From: Galaxea fascicularis
Lineage: Eukaryota > Cnidaria > Anthozoa > Scleractinia > Euphylliidae
NCBI GenBank assembly: GCA_948470475.1
Contig: OX419337.1
Coordinates: 39,920,755 to 39,984,754 of the forward strand
Length of the DNA stretch: 64,000 bases
Direction: 5' to 3'
Part shown: in pieces, positions 13,087 through 24,174 of the stretch
How the letters are laid out: the number at the start of each line of letters is the position of its first letter
Position numbering within the stretch: the first letter of the stretch is position 1
Notes under the pieces: model-generated
The model's database searches: none
The model's input: only the letters and a program-made list of their open reading frames with translations
What the model was told of the DNA's origin: nothing
Program-made: the position numbers and the translations under genes

Positions 13087-15839
13087 ATGGATTTCATCGA
13101 GCATTTCCAAATTATTTCGATTCAAAATAAAATTAAAAGAAAACAAAGCAAGAAAGCAAAACCAGAAGGACGCCGAGTCACGTTTAGACCTAATTCACAA
13201 GTGTCAACGCCGCTTTTTGGTATGGAAAATAGAGGTCAAAGTACACCAAATTGGGAATTGAACGCTAACGAACTCGGGTAACGAACACATAAGACTTGAT
13301 CTAAACGATCGAGTCTTATGTGTTCGTTACCCGAGTTCGTTAGTCACGTTCTTGTCTCTTATAGTTTACATGTTTCTTCCACAGGGGCACAAAACGAATC
13401 TGTTCCGCACTTTATCTGTTCCCCCGAGGTATTGTGCTGGCTGGCAAAATATCAGTTATTTCCCGGAGTTGGTTATGAAATTTCTTTCTGCTGATGGTTT
13501 CAGTTAGTAATTACTGAAGTGTGGTAGCAGTGTGAGTGTTGCTGCCTGGCGATATGTGGATTGTTGTGAGAAATTTGTGTCTCCTCCTCCCTCCCCCCCC
13601 CCCCCTCCCACTGAAGGCTTTATTTTAAGGCCTTTTGCCACGCCCATTTGGGCTTACAACATATGAAATTGTCTTTTTTGTTGTTGTGCAGGGTGCTCAA
13701 TTTGCACCTGGCTGGGAAATCAGCCAATTTTATCTAGCTGGCTGGGAAATATCTTGTGTGTCTTGCTGGCAAAAAGGAACAGATATTTTTTTCCCAGCAA
13801 TATTAAAAAAGACCTGAAAATGCCTGAATAACATTTAGTTTTATTAACTGGGGTATAATAATACATTTTTCAACAAATTGGTCGTTTTGTGCCCCTGTCT
13901 TCCACCCTGTCGCGCGTGCCTAATAAAAGCGCTATAAATAATTCAGCATATTTTGCATTAAATATCCAATCAAAATGTTGCTCAAAGACAAACTACAAAA
14001 CCTTTGTTTGTGGTATGGCTTCTCTTTACTGAGAACGGCGAATTTAACAGCTCCATTCCATAAATTCAGGGAAGTCGGCTTCGCACCAGTCTTAAAATTT
14101 TAGCCATCAAAAGCAACTTGGATTTACGCAAAGCCGCAACATGGTTTTTGAAAACGAATTCTCACGACGCAGCGAATTTCTTTCGAGTTTTCGTATTGAA
14201 AGTCTTACATCAGACAGCGGAAGCGATGGGGAATTGCATTCACCAAGCTTATCTGGTGCAAGGAGAAAACGTGATCATTTACCACGAACAAAAACATTTC
14301 ACCAGCTGGTAAACGAGATGAGTTCAAACACAAGAAAGCTAGAGGAAGAAACTTCAGGACTTCTGCGCGACTTGGTAAGATTTGTACAGACAACATTTCA
14401 GCCTGCTTTTGGTACTTTACCGTACTTATAATTGTTCACTCGTGTTTGAATAAAAATTCTAAAAATTTTCTTTTAACTATCGATGGACGGAAGACACTGA
14501 CGAGAAAAATCCTCCAAAAATATAACTAACGTGAAACAAATTGGTCCAATGCAAGCTGAAAAGGCAATTGCGTCCACTGAATTGACAAAAGTCTTTGACA
14601 TTAAGTCTTCTTAATAAATGAGGCCTTCGTGATCAAATACTACATAGTCAGTAAGCGTCGCTCCTAACCGATAAAAAGGCAATAATAAGCTTAGGCCAAG
14701 CGCAAAATCAAAAGACTCCGGTTTTTCAAGTTCAACTGAAACGTTTTGACATGTACTTTAGGCATATAAATAAAAGACCTCATTGTTTTTAAATCAATTC
14801 AGCTTCCACCTGCGTTCTTTCATTGCGACTCTACAATCTGGATGGTTCTGTTGGCAAATCTTCAACCGCTCGCAGTATGAAAGAGTTTCCCATTAATTGT
14901 CACTAAGGAGAAATTGAATTAAGGCTAATAAAGTCGTCCTTTACAGAATACTTGGAATTATTTAATGATTTTGCATGAAAAGTCAGATACTGGCGTAGAT
15001 AAAAAGCTACCTTTGAACTAAAGCCAGAAGTATAAAATCAAAAATTTGAATGGATTTGCAGAAACATCAGTGATCCTGAGAGTGCGCAAATGCTCTGCTT
15101 TAGTGGCCATAAGACGGGTCAAGAGAAAATTGACCGGTCTGCCATATTTTCAATGTTCGATTTCAATAACGATCTCAAAGCTATTCTATTATCAGAACAA
15201 TTGTGTGTGGATATAGTTGGTGCATTGCATTGCGACAATTTTTCTGTTTTGTTTTTGCTTTTGTGTTTTTTACGACATAGAGTTGTGGATCTGTCCCTTC
15301 TCAAACTCATTAATAATTCTTCAAGTTAAAACAAAGGAAATCACAACCGTGAAGGGGGTTTAGACACCCAGTCTTAATTACCATAGATTTTGACGATTTT
15401 ACCTCTCCTTTAATTCCTTAGTTTTTGTTTCAATTGAGAAGATATATCAAACACTCGAGACAGTGTTTCATCGGCCATCCAAACACCTCGAATTCCGTCA
15501 AAAATGCTCCGCTGCGCGTCGTATTTTCAACTCTCTTCTCGGTGTTTGGATATCCCGATGAAACACTGTCTCTCGCGTTTGATATATTACATCAAACTTA
15601 GTTCAAAGTTAATTAATTCTATCGTTCTGTTTTTGTTTCAGGATTCTCTTCGAAATCAGAACCTTAACACCGGAAGGCGACTACAGCGAATACAGAAGGT
15701 GTCAGGCGCAATGAAAGAACAGCTGCAAGCCTTCAGTCTCAGGCGGTCAGCAAGCCAGCAACCACTTTATAAAGACGGCACTGAAATTAACGCCAGAAGA
15801 ATGAGTTACCCCTCAGAAAATTTACCAACGGCAACATAA
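13087..15839 (+). CDS. Unrecognised coiled-coil protein, probable three-exon gene (219 aa)
   Basis: Best model: 13087-13277, 14104-14374 and 15642-15839, summing to 660 nt with matching phases (219 aa). The last two exons are the firmest. They encode a Ser/Arg-rich stretch and then the predicted coiled coil NEMSSNTRKLEEETSGLLRD / LDSLRNQNLNTGRRLQRIQK, ending PSENLPTAT. The first exon (MDFIEHFQIISIQNKIKRKQ..., basic, then GRRVTFRPNSQ) is less certain: its donor GTAACG lies inside a 37-bp hairpin. If it is not used, translation could start at the ATG at 14141 (143 aa). No family recognised. Both introns carry transposons (13382-13897 and 15441-15587). Confidence 0.5.
13267..13342. repeat. Near-perfect 37-bp hairpin
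   Basis: CTAACGAACTCGGGTAACGA... is repeated in reverse complement (...TCGTTACCCGAGTTCGTTAG) with one mismatch and a five-base loop. It begins inside the predicted first exon of the coiled-coil gene and spans its splice donor. Confidence 0.85.
13382..13897. mobile_element. hAT-like MITE with 7-bp target duplication
   Basis: Terminal inverted repeats CAGGGGCACAAAACGA (13382) / TCGTTTTGTGCCCCTG (ending 13897) are exact. TCTTCCA flanks both sides (13375-13381 and 13898-13904). CAGGGG ends with a 7-8-bp duplication are typical of hAT elements. The body is non-coding, with internal copies of CTGGCTGGGAAAT and CTGGCTGGCAAAAT. Confidence 0.85.
15441..15587. mobile_element. Foldback MITE in coiled-coil gene intron 2
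   Basis: GATATATCAAACACTCGAGA, CAGTGTTTCATCGG and CCATCCAAACACC on the left are complemented by GGTGTTTGGATATCC, CGATGAAACACTG and TCGCGTTTGATATAT on the right. Arms of about 47 bp, loop of about 50. Confidence 0.8.
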
Positions 15840-18800
15840 TAACAGGGCCAACACATTTCTAACTTAAGAGATAGTGTGTGCATTTATTTTTTAGAGCCAA
15901 AGAAACTGGTGCGAATGTTTGGCAGTCAATCACAAGAAGTAGTATGGCAAACCCAAACCATTGGTATAAGTACGTATATATTCAGATATTCAATTTCAAA
16001 GGTGACATTACTGAAAGGGTGGCGAAACCATATCGTCTGCCGGTTTGTCGAAATATATCATGATGTAATTTATTTGGGGATGTGACATGCATCCTTTTTT
16101 TGTGTGTATTGCTTTTCCTTTAATAAACGCACAAGCACGAACAGACATGCGCAAAAAGAAGGTCCTCTGAGGACCAACCGCTAACCAAGATACCGTAAGC
16201 TCAGGTTGGTCCGTGCGTGATGTTTAATGAACCAAACCAAAGCCAACATACTTCTACCGCCTCTTAAGACTCTTGACATTTACGTACGTCCTTGAGTCGA
16301 TTACGCTTGTTCTGCCACTTACTATAGAAGATCATTTTCCGCTTAATATTTGATCCAGAAGAGTTGCTGAAAGAGAAAGCTAGCAAATTAAATAAAAAAA
16401 AAGCGCGTTTAATGCAATAGTAAAAGTATTGAAAAAGAAAGAACTTTGTCTGCAAGTTATCGTTTTGACGCGACACTGGGGGGGAATGTTAATCGATTGA
16501 TTTATTGATATTAGTTTAAGAATATATTAAATTTATCTTTAATATTGTTGGCCGACCAAAAACCGCATTAAGATGTGATAAACTTTGGACGACTAAGTCT
16601 GTATGATGGCTTGGAGAATAGCTAATCAATGAAATAAAAGCTACTGAACAATTCTTCGTAATTGCACTTCTCCTTCTTTCAATACCTTTCAAAAGGAATT
16701 TTGGCCTTTTGTTAAAGTTTTGCTTCAGAATTGGAAGAGTCAATAAAAGGTTGCAAAACAATATAATGTGCTAAATATATAGTTCTTTAAGGTAAGGCAG
16801 TTGTAACTTGACCAATATATACCTTATGCAGCTGAGAGAGAGAGCAGAAACTAAGTTTTTCTTCAAGTTCTTCTAAACCACATTAATTTACTGTACATTT
16901 ATTATAAAATGCTAACATTAGAGAGTTGCATGCAGCTGTTGGTAAATGCTGTTAAGCGATAATTTCCTACTGTATGTTACCTTGTCTATGTTGTTAAGTC
17001 TGCAATCCGTTGATGGAGTGAAAACATTCAAATGAAGCTACTAAGTATTGTTTTGTATGGTGCTGTTAATTAAGCTGCAAAAGGTGGCCAAAGATATATT
17101 CTGTGTGACCCGACCTACGGTATGTTCTTTGAAATAGGAAAAACGGCAGTAATTTCTTGTCAGTGTGGTGCTATACTAAGCGGGTTCTGTGGATGAATCA
17201 GTTCATGGCGTGTGACCACATGAATTTAAACAAAAATAGAGCAACTGTAATTTCGTGAAGTCCTGTTTGGTCTAATTTGGAATTTATCTTATATATGATC
17301 TTTGTAGCAACACACATTTTACAACTTGCAGCAGAAACACAATACAAGACTCATTCCATAATCAGGCTCCAGTAGACTCTTTCATCAGCCCCACGATCTC
17401 AATTATGTTAATAATCCGTACAGTCTGCCATACATTCCTTATAACGTAAGTTCTGAGAATTTGATCTTAAGTCAAACACTGCCCTCGAGTCGATTGTTTT
17501 CTAGATTCTCATTACTTTGTCGGCTTGATGATATTGCTAGAAGAAATTTATTTTCGGTCATTCCAGGGATAAAGTATTGCGGTTTAATTAAAGCTGGTCG
17601 AAAGCTTATCAACAGAACTTACATGTAGAACTTAAAAGATGAAACCCGAAAGCAATTTAGGCATTCAAATGAAAGTTTAGAGTTAGGTTAGAGTCAGTTA
17701 GTACTTTTTTTATGATGCTGTTTATCATGCTGCACAAAACAGCTCTGATATCTGAGTCTGTAAGTGGAATCGAAAAGTGCACGAACAATCTTAATTTAAG
17801 TCACCGAGCAGCACATTCCGCCCTCAGTAGCCTGCTGAAGCGCAACCATTCAAACAAATTTTCTTGAGTGGCACTTTCGCATAAAGCATAGTTTGTTTTT
17901 CATCATTTTATAAATAAAAAACTAGATTGTTCCTTCCACATTTAAACTGCGCTATTTTTGGCATTGAAAGCGGAAAAGGGAACCAAAAATGTAATGGCTT
18001 AAATACTCGATCTTGAAATTTGTAAATTTAGTGGACATTTTCTTTTTCCAAATTTCATTTTAGTTGCATCCTAGCTTTGTTTTAGAGGTGGTATGACCCA
18101 GTCAAATCACAAATGGTGTCCAGTCACTTAACCACTCGAATTTAATACAACAAAATAAATTCAGTTTTAGTGCTGTATTAGATCAGAAACCGGCTCTCAT
18201 CAAAGCCCTTCTGTCGCCATGTCGGAGATATTACAAAAACTCTCTTGGAAATATGATACGAGTGGAAACGGCAATAAAAGATAAGTTCGATGTTTTGGTA
18301 GATGACCTTAAACAAACAGAGCGTACACTTCTTTACAGTGGTATTACTGAGCCAACATGTTTCTCACTCAAGAGCCTTGTTTTTACTTGCCTCAATTATG
18401 ATTTTTGTTTCATGTTTAGGAGCATTGTTTCGGCGTACGCCACCAAAGCAGATCTAATCTAAACAAAATACCCTCACGCCGAAAAACTGATTACTTGAAC
18501 GTTTTACCATGTTTTAGATGATATTTTTTCGGAATCGTAGTACCTACAATTTTTTGGCATTGCTGACTAAACTGCAAGAGCTAATCTTACCCTTGCAAAA
18601 CAAAACATGGACGAAAAGAATAAGTAAATGATGAACGGGGTTTGGATCTGACGATGTTGTTCTGTTAGAGTCCAATACGCGTCTTTTTTGTCGGTCAAAA
18701 ATGCTTATGACCCAAACAAAGTTAAAGCTACTGGGCAGTACTTTCTTTGGTGCTGTTTAATATGCTGTACAAACTGGTTCTAACTTTTGTGTGGGAGGAA

Positions 18801-19486
18801 AACTCCTACGATCTGACCAACTGAAATGAAAGCCGCTGGCTGCACTAAGTTCCTGTGATCAGTGCACATGACTCTATTTGTTTTATCAGTGAGTGATATT
18901 GCCTTATCTGTTTTATTAGTACTAAACAGAGGACTCTTTTATCCCATTTTCAGAAATTAGTACGAAATAGGACCAATATCATGAGTAAGTTTTGTGCTCT
19001 ACATATTGTTTGTCTGAATCGCGTGCTTGCGTACTTTTATCTTACTCCTCCTGAGAGGTTTCCGGAGCGTCACGACTGACACCCTGATTAGCATGTTAAT
19101 GCCTGAGTGATTAACAGAGCATTTGACACAGCTGGAGACTGTTTATTAGCTGGCGGAAAATTGAAAAGTCATAAGCATATTGACTTGTAATTGTTATTGG
19201 ACTTCTCTCAGGAACGACTGTACAGCAATTAATCATCAGGCAAGTCTCGTGACAGAATATTTTACACAAAAAGATAGTGAGGTTCGAGACAAAATACCAG
19301 TGTCTTTAATTCAGGGACTTTTATCCATGCACTTGGTAATGAAGTAAGGTAGGATAAGGTTTGCTTGGTTCTTACAACAATCAATACTTTAAACAGCTAG
19401 TATCGTTTTTTTATTTATTCCTGACAGGTTAAAGTTCGCATTATCACAAACCTTTGGCGTAATGGGATTTTAGTGAAGCTTCAGCA
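15840..19486. other. Gene-poor 3.6-kb interval
   Basis: No exon chain, RNA gene or clear repeat was recognised. Short open frames at 15876-16085 and 18253-18462 lack family similarity and convincing splice partners. The last few hundred bases probably include the SH3-gene promoter and 5' UTR. Confidence 0.5.
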
Positions 19487-22400
19487 ATGAAAAAGGGTAA
19501 GATTTGTTTTTAAAATTTAGAAAACAAACACGTCTTGCATTTCTGTCGTGAAGAACTGTTTACGCACCATGTGGCTTAAAAACGAAGTCTTACACCCACG
19601 ATATGGAATCAAGAAATTATTAATTTGTCTACATAATTTGTTTTCCAGAATACTGGGTTATTCAGACTGACGAAGACTCCGGTTTTCAGGATGACTGTGC
19701 AAGCGTTGCGTATGGTGAGGATAGCAGTTACCCACTTCAAATAACTGCTTACAAGACGTCATCTTGGAACTGTTGCGCGTCAGCGAAAAAGAATGATGAG
19801 AAACCGAAAGATCAGGAAGAAATATTCCAGGAGAAGAATCGGCTTCCCGAGAAGGCGACGCGCAAAGGAAACTTTCTTCAACGAGCCACCAAAAAAATAA
19901 TTGGGAAGACAAAACGAATCTTCGGGAACCTCAAACAGGAAGAAGACAAGAAAGCCGCACCGGTGAATCCAGAAACAATACCACTGAAAGAGAGTCTTAC
20001 AAACCAAGTGATTAACATCATTCTACCAGCGACCAGCAGCACTAGTATTAACGAGGATCTTGTGGATGATGGCAAAGACAAGTTCTTCCGTACCGATCCA
20101 TTACGAAGCCCATTTCGGGATTCCCGGAGCTCGGCCTCCAGTCGGGAATCCCGCGAGTCATACCGGCATACTGAGTCCCACAACTCTTTTCAGAGAACTG
20201 ATCCACTGCGATGCTCCATTCGGGGACCCCGCGACTTGTTTTTTCGGGAATCCCGCGGAGCGCATCCTCAGGTTGGTGAAAGGCAGACCATGCTACGGGT
20301 GTTGTTTGATTTCCAAGCTTGTGATGATGATGATATCTCTGTGAGAAGAGGGGAACTTGTCAAGGTGCTGAACAAAGAGGATGACGACTGGTGGTGGGTG
20401 GAAAACGTGTATCGGGAACGAGGATTTGTACCACGTAACTTCCTGTGGCCTTGTGGCTGCTATGGTAAGTAAATGAGACATTGCTAACCTGACGAAATCT
20501 TTTCTGATAAATTTTCAACTCCATCATATAAAGGGGCTATAATCATATATTATTAATAATATTTCTAACACAAAGAGGCAATTTAGCTCAGTATATTTTG
20601 AATTTAGTAGGTATTGTGTAGCTTTTGCTTTAGTATCAATGAGTGACTTCATAACTGAGTTTTCAGTTTATACAGCTATTTCAGTAAAACATTGTCTGAA
20701 GTGTTGTTTCTATGGCCATATTGTTGCCTTTTCACTTGCATTTCAAATTAAAAATTTACTCTTCAGCCAAAACTGAAAACTTTGGAGGAGATCCGTTTTC
20801 TTCCCAATTTCGGAATCCATTTTATCTTGTATTTTGTTAATTAAAAAGTGCTCTTTTCCGTGCTTGGTTGTTTTTGTTTTTGTTTTTTTTTTTCAGCTGA
20901 ACACAAAGTCGTTGTTGATTGATGGGAGCCTTGATCGATATGAGCTTGTGGTTAGAGTGGCTCAGCTTATTTCCTGCGGCAATGCAATTGAGTCAAAAAT
21001 AAAATTCACACTTTCGCTCAGTTCGTAGCCGGTTTTTGTTGCTGGAGTAGTAAAGAATGCGAAATACTCTGGTCGTCAGCTAAAGCCAACGATATTTACA
21101 TTAAACAACATTTCTAATCTTCAAAAATACTGACTGCAAAAGAAAATGAACTTTTTTCGATTTTAGCGTGGGCTTGTTTTCGATGAAATGAATTTCGCTT
21201 TGTTATGGAGTCACTGGACCAAATCACATTCCAAGGTTAGCGAGAGGCTGGCGCCTTGTGGTTGGTCATTCTTGAAATTTCAATGACGCATTGTCTTCAT
21301 AACTTAGAGGCGGAGGGAAGGGACTAAGATGGAGAGTGGAAAGGGGGGGAAAGCTGCTTTTTAGCTGGGAGTGGAATGAGCGGAGCTGAACACCTGAACT
21401 CAACATATTTAGAAGATTTAAAAGCGTTTTTAAAGTCATTTTGATCTCCAGGGAAGCACCCCTTTTAGTCAAGAAGGCAGAATGATGCTAGGACTTTTTT
21501 GCCTTACTCCTCCCCCCACTCCCTTCATTTCCATCTGCTCCATGCACCATAAGACTGTGGTTAGACATGCAGTTCTCTTTTGTTTGGAAAAACGGAAGAC
21601 CACTCACAGTAACTAAGGTAGTTCAGACATGAATCAGCACAAAAATACCGCAATGTGGCATATGTTAGTTGTTAGCAGACCGTGAATCCGTCCTTTCATG
21701 TTGATGTCGCACGTGAATCCTCCTTTCATGTTGATGTCGCACCCAACAAAAAGCGAACATTTAAACGACAACTGTTTGGCAAAATGACAAACCAATCCGG
21801 CTTACCTCGAAGCCAACCATCTTTGCGTGGGGTCCACTGATTGTTTTCATTTTAAGCATGCAAATCATCAAACGGCTCACAAACTCTATGTCTAAACATT
21901 AGAAGAACGCATAAAAATATTGCTTTGCTTGGAATATACGACTAAATTAAAACGTTAAACAAATGTGTCCAGTTCTCATTGTAATGACTCCGTGTAGTTT
22001 TATTATTTTTTTCAACGAAACCATATATTTTGTAATAAAAACTAACGATAAAAAGTCACGACGTTTCGACCCCTCGGAGGTCATTTTCAAGTGAGAATAA
22101 AAGTTTTAACAATTAGCATAAATATGTAAAAACTAGATAAAAATGCGGCGTGCGCCGAAATGTGATAAAATATGTACAAAAGTGTAAAAAGTGCTAAAAA
22201 TATAGAGTAATGAACGGTAGCTAGAGAAAAACAATAGACGAAAAATAATAATTAATACAAGAACTGTTCTAAACAAATAATTTGGCGCGGATAGAGTCAC
22301 ACTGTTTGTTTAGCGATGGTTTCAGTTCTTTTATAAAAAAACATTTCAAAAATAAGACAATCAAACTTGTTCTGGCACTTTCTCAGGATTCTAAAACTCT

Positions 22401-24174
22401 TTGCGATGTTGTTAGGTTCCAATGCATGTTTCTCTCTCAGATGGTCGCCGATGGTTGCCCCTTTGTGCTCTTCAATGCGCTGGTGAAGGTGTCGGCAGGT
22501 ATATCCGACATAACCTGCGTCGCACAGGTCACACTTGAATTGGTACACAACGCACTGTTGGCTTACAAGGGGTGGCTTCTCTTCACGGACCCGGATCTCT
22601 TCTTTGATCTTTTTGCTCGTGTAGACAGGGGTAATATCCACACTGATCTTACGGCTTAGGTCGGCAAGTTGTCTCCGTACGGCGTTCGCAGATTTTTGGT
22701 CCTTGAAGGGCAACACGACTCTGATTGGGTCCCCACGCTTCTCATCAACGTGGGTACGTGATTCCTCGGAAACTTTTGAATCAACGAAAAGGCGGATGGT
22801 GGACTGCACAAGATCTTCAGGATAACACAGACGGGAAAAGATCACTTTGAGGCGTTCACATTCCTCGTGAAAGGCCTTCCATGTAGACGAGAGCTTAAAC
22901 GCACGGTTAAGCATGGTCTTTATCAGTGACCGTTTATATCTCGAGTCAACGTGGCTGTGATAATCTAACAACAGTCCGGTGTCGGTTGGTTTTCAGCTCT
23001 CGTCTACATGGAAGGCCTTTCACGAGGAATGTGAACGCCTCAAAGTGATCTTTTCCCGCCTGTGTTATCCTGAAGATCTTGTGCAGTCCACCATCCGCCT
23101 TTTCGTTGATTCAAAAGTTTCCGAGGAATCACGTACCCACGTTGATGAGAAGCGTGGGGACCCAATCAGAGTCGTGTTGCCCTTCAAGGACCAAAAATCT
23201 GCGAACGCCGTACGGAGACAACTTGCCGACCTAAGCCGTAAGATCAGTGTGGATATTACCCCTGTCTATACGAGCAAAAAGATCAAAGAAGAGATCCGGG
23301 TCCGTGAAGAGAAGCCACCCCTTGTAAGCCAACAGTGCGTTGTGTACCAATTCAAGTGTGACCTGTGCGACGCAGGTTATGTCGGATATACCTGCCGACA
23401 CCTTCACCAGCGCATTGAAGAGCACAAAGGGGCAACCATCGGCGACCATCTGAGAGAGAAACATGCATTGGAACCTAACAACATCGCAAAGAGTTTTAGA
23501 ATCCTGAGAAAGTGCCAGAACAAGTTTGATTGTCTTATTTTTGAAATGTTTTTTATAAAAGAACTGAAACCATCGCTAAACAAACAGTGTGACTCTATCC
23601 GCGCCAAATTATTTGTTTAGAACAGTTCTTGTATTAATTATTATTTTTCGTCTATTGTTTTTCTCTAGCTACCGTTCATTACTCTATATTTTTAGCACTT
23701 TTTACACTTTTGTACATATTTTATCACATTTCGGCGCACGCCGCATTTTTATCTAGTTTTTACATATTTATGCTAATTGTTAAAACTTTTATTCTCACTT
23801 GAAAATGACCTCCGAGGGGTCGAAACGTCGTGACTTTTTATCGTTAGTTTTTATTACAAAATCTATATCAAAAAGACTTCTGCTTAAGAAACCATATATG
23901 TGTTTGTTTGTATGTTTGTTTTTCTTAGAGAACATGCAAACAACAAATTTGATGCCATCTACAAACTAATTTCGAGTTTCATTTCCTTTGTCTTGCAGTT
24001 TGCCAGAAGTTTATTCTGGACAGAGTTTCAAACGTTGGTCTACCTCCCAGGTATCAAGTGATGGGACAAGAAAGAAACCAATTCACAAATGAATTTTACC
24101 GGAGCGACTACCCTAGATTTGATGAAAAGACAAAGCTGGTGGGAAACAGGAAATGCACAAGTACATGGTGCTAA
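19487..24174 (+). CDS. SH3-domain protein (3 exons, 333 aa)
   Basis: Exons 19487-19496, 19649-20464 and 23999-24174 total 1002 nt and end at TAA. Residues 4-215 are charged and low in complexity, containing a basic stretch (RATKKIIGKTKRIFGNLKQE) and a 35-residue internal repeat, RTDPLRSPFRDSR ... RTDPLRCSIRGPR ... FRESRG. Residues about 217-270 form an SH3 domain: LFDFQA (ALYDF equivalent), DDDISVRRGELVKVL (RT loop and acidic cluster), DDWWWV (conserved Trp pair) and GFVPRNFL (GYVPSNYL equivalent). The last exon adds a 58-residue tail rich in Tyr/Arg/Asn that was not recognised. SH3 domains bind proline-rich ligands, so an adaptor role is inferred. The ATG in the 10-nt first exon is the best start, but upstream exons cannot be excluded. 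Confidence 0.8.
21684..21742. repeat. 30-bp tandem duplication
   Basis: GTGAATCCGTCCTTTCATGT...GTCGCAC is followed directly by GTGAATCCTCCTTTCATGTT...GTCGCAC. Two copies, non-coding, in the SH3-gene intron. Confidence 0.7.
22056..22094 (-). ncRNA. Degenerate hammerhead-ribozyme-like motif, left copy
   Basis: Mirror of the 23795-23833 motif: stem I TCAC/GTGA, stem II GACC/GGTC with a short loop, then GAAA and CGTC. The segment between stems I and II reads TTGAAAAT rather than CTGANGA, so catalysis is doubtful. Penelope-like elements are known to carry hammerhead motifs; the assignment here is by position and folding. Confidence 0.4.
22297..22971 (-). pseudogene. Penelope-like ORF fragment, left copy (frameshifted)
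   Basis: Starts in the post-RT region (DYHSHVDSRYKRSLIKTMLNRA) and runs through a linker with LPFKDQKSANAVRRQL into a GIY-YIG-type endonuclease domain. Visible landmarks are CVVYQFKCDLCDAGYVGYT, the catalytic-helix arginines RHLHQRIEEH and GDHLREKH. Near the end a seven-base homopolymer, six bases in the other copy, shifts the frame and gives the wrong tail FFYKRTETIAKQTV. It is a 5'-truncated relic. The ATG at 22971 is internal, not a true start. Confidence 0.85.
22979..23620 (+). pseudogene. Penelope-like ORF fragment, right copy (intact C-terminus)
   Basis: Same protein as the left copy from LSSTWKAFHEECERLKVIF onward, through the GIY-YIG endonuclease module (VVYQFKCDLCDAGYVGY, RIEEHKG, GDHLREKH) to the natural end KELKPSLNKQCDSIRAKLFV. 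Penelope-like elements combine an RT with a C-terminal GIY-YIG nuclease; the RT is absent here. The fragment begins at the inversion junction at 22996; the ATG at 22979 is junction sequence. Confidence 0.85.
23795..23833 (+). ncRNA. Degenerate hammerhead-ribozyme-like motif, right copy
   Basis: TCAC (23795-23798) pairs with GTGA (23830-23833); GACC (23807-23810) pairs with GGTC (23818-23821). GAAAC then GTC follow stem II as in minimal type I hammerheads. The conserved CTGANGA box is replaced by TTGAAAAT. It lies just 3' of the GIY-YIG ORF, where Penelope-like elements place such motifs. Confidence 0.4.

Larger units (their letters stand above)
22017..23899. mobile_element. Head-to-head pair of Penelope-like element fragments with 12-bp target duplication
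   Basis: About 22022-22892 and 22996-23874 are near-identical inverted copies separated by about 100 bases of extra 5' sequence belonging to the left copy. Each copy encodes the C-terminal part of a Penelope-like retroelement ORF and ends in the same 3' non-coding region. GAAACCATATAT occurs on both outer sides (22017-22028 and 23888-23899), so the dimer was inserted as one unit. The copies point away from each other, and both are 5'-truncated (reverse transcriptase core missing). The whole lies in intron 2 of the SH3 gene. Confidence 0.88.

Noticed and set aside
15876..16085. Two overlapping open frames after the coiled-coil gene
   Set aside because: No family similarity, and both overlap the probable 3' UTR. 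No splice partner found.
18253..18462. 69-residue open frame
   Set aside because: Ends shortly after a possible donor and no following exon could be joined. Insufficient support for a gene.
22282..22659. Open frame of 125 residues on the + strand
   Set aside because: Antisense shadow of the left Penelope-like ORF. The mirror copy at 23231-23464 (-) repeats the same sequence.
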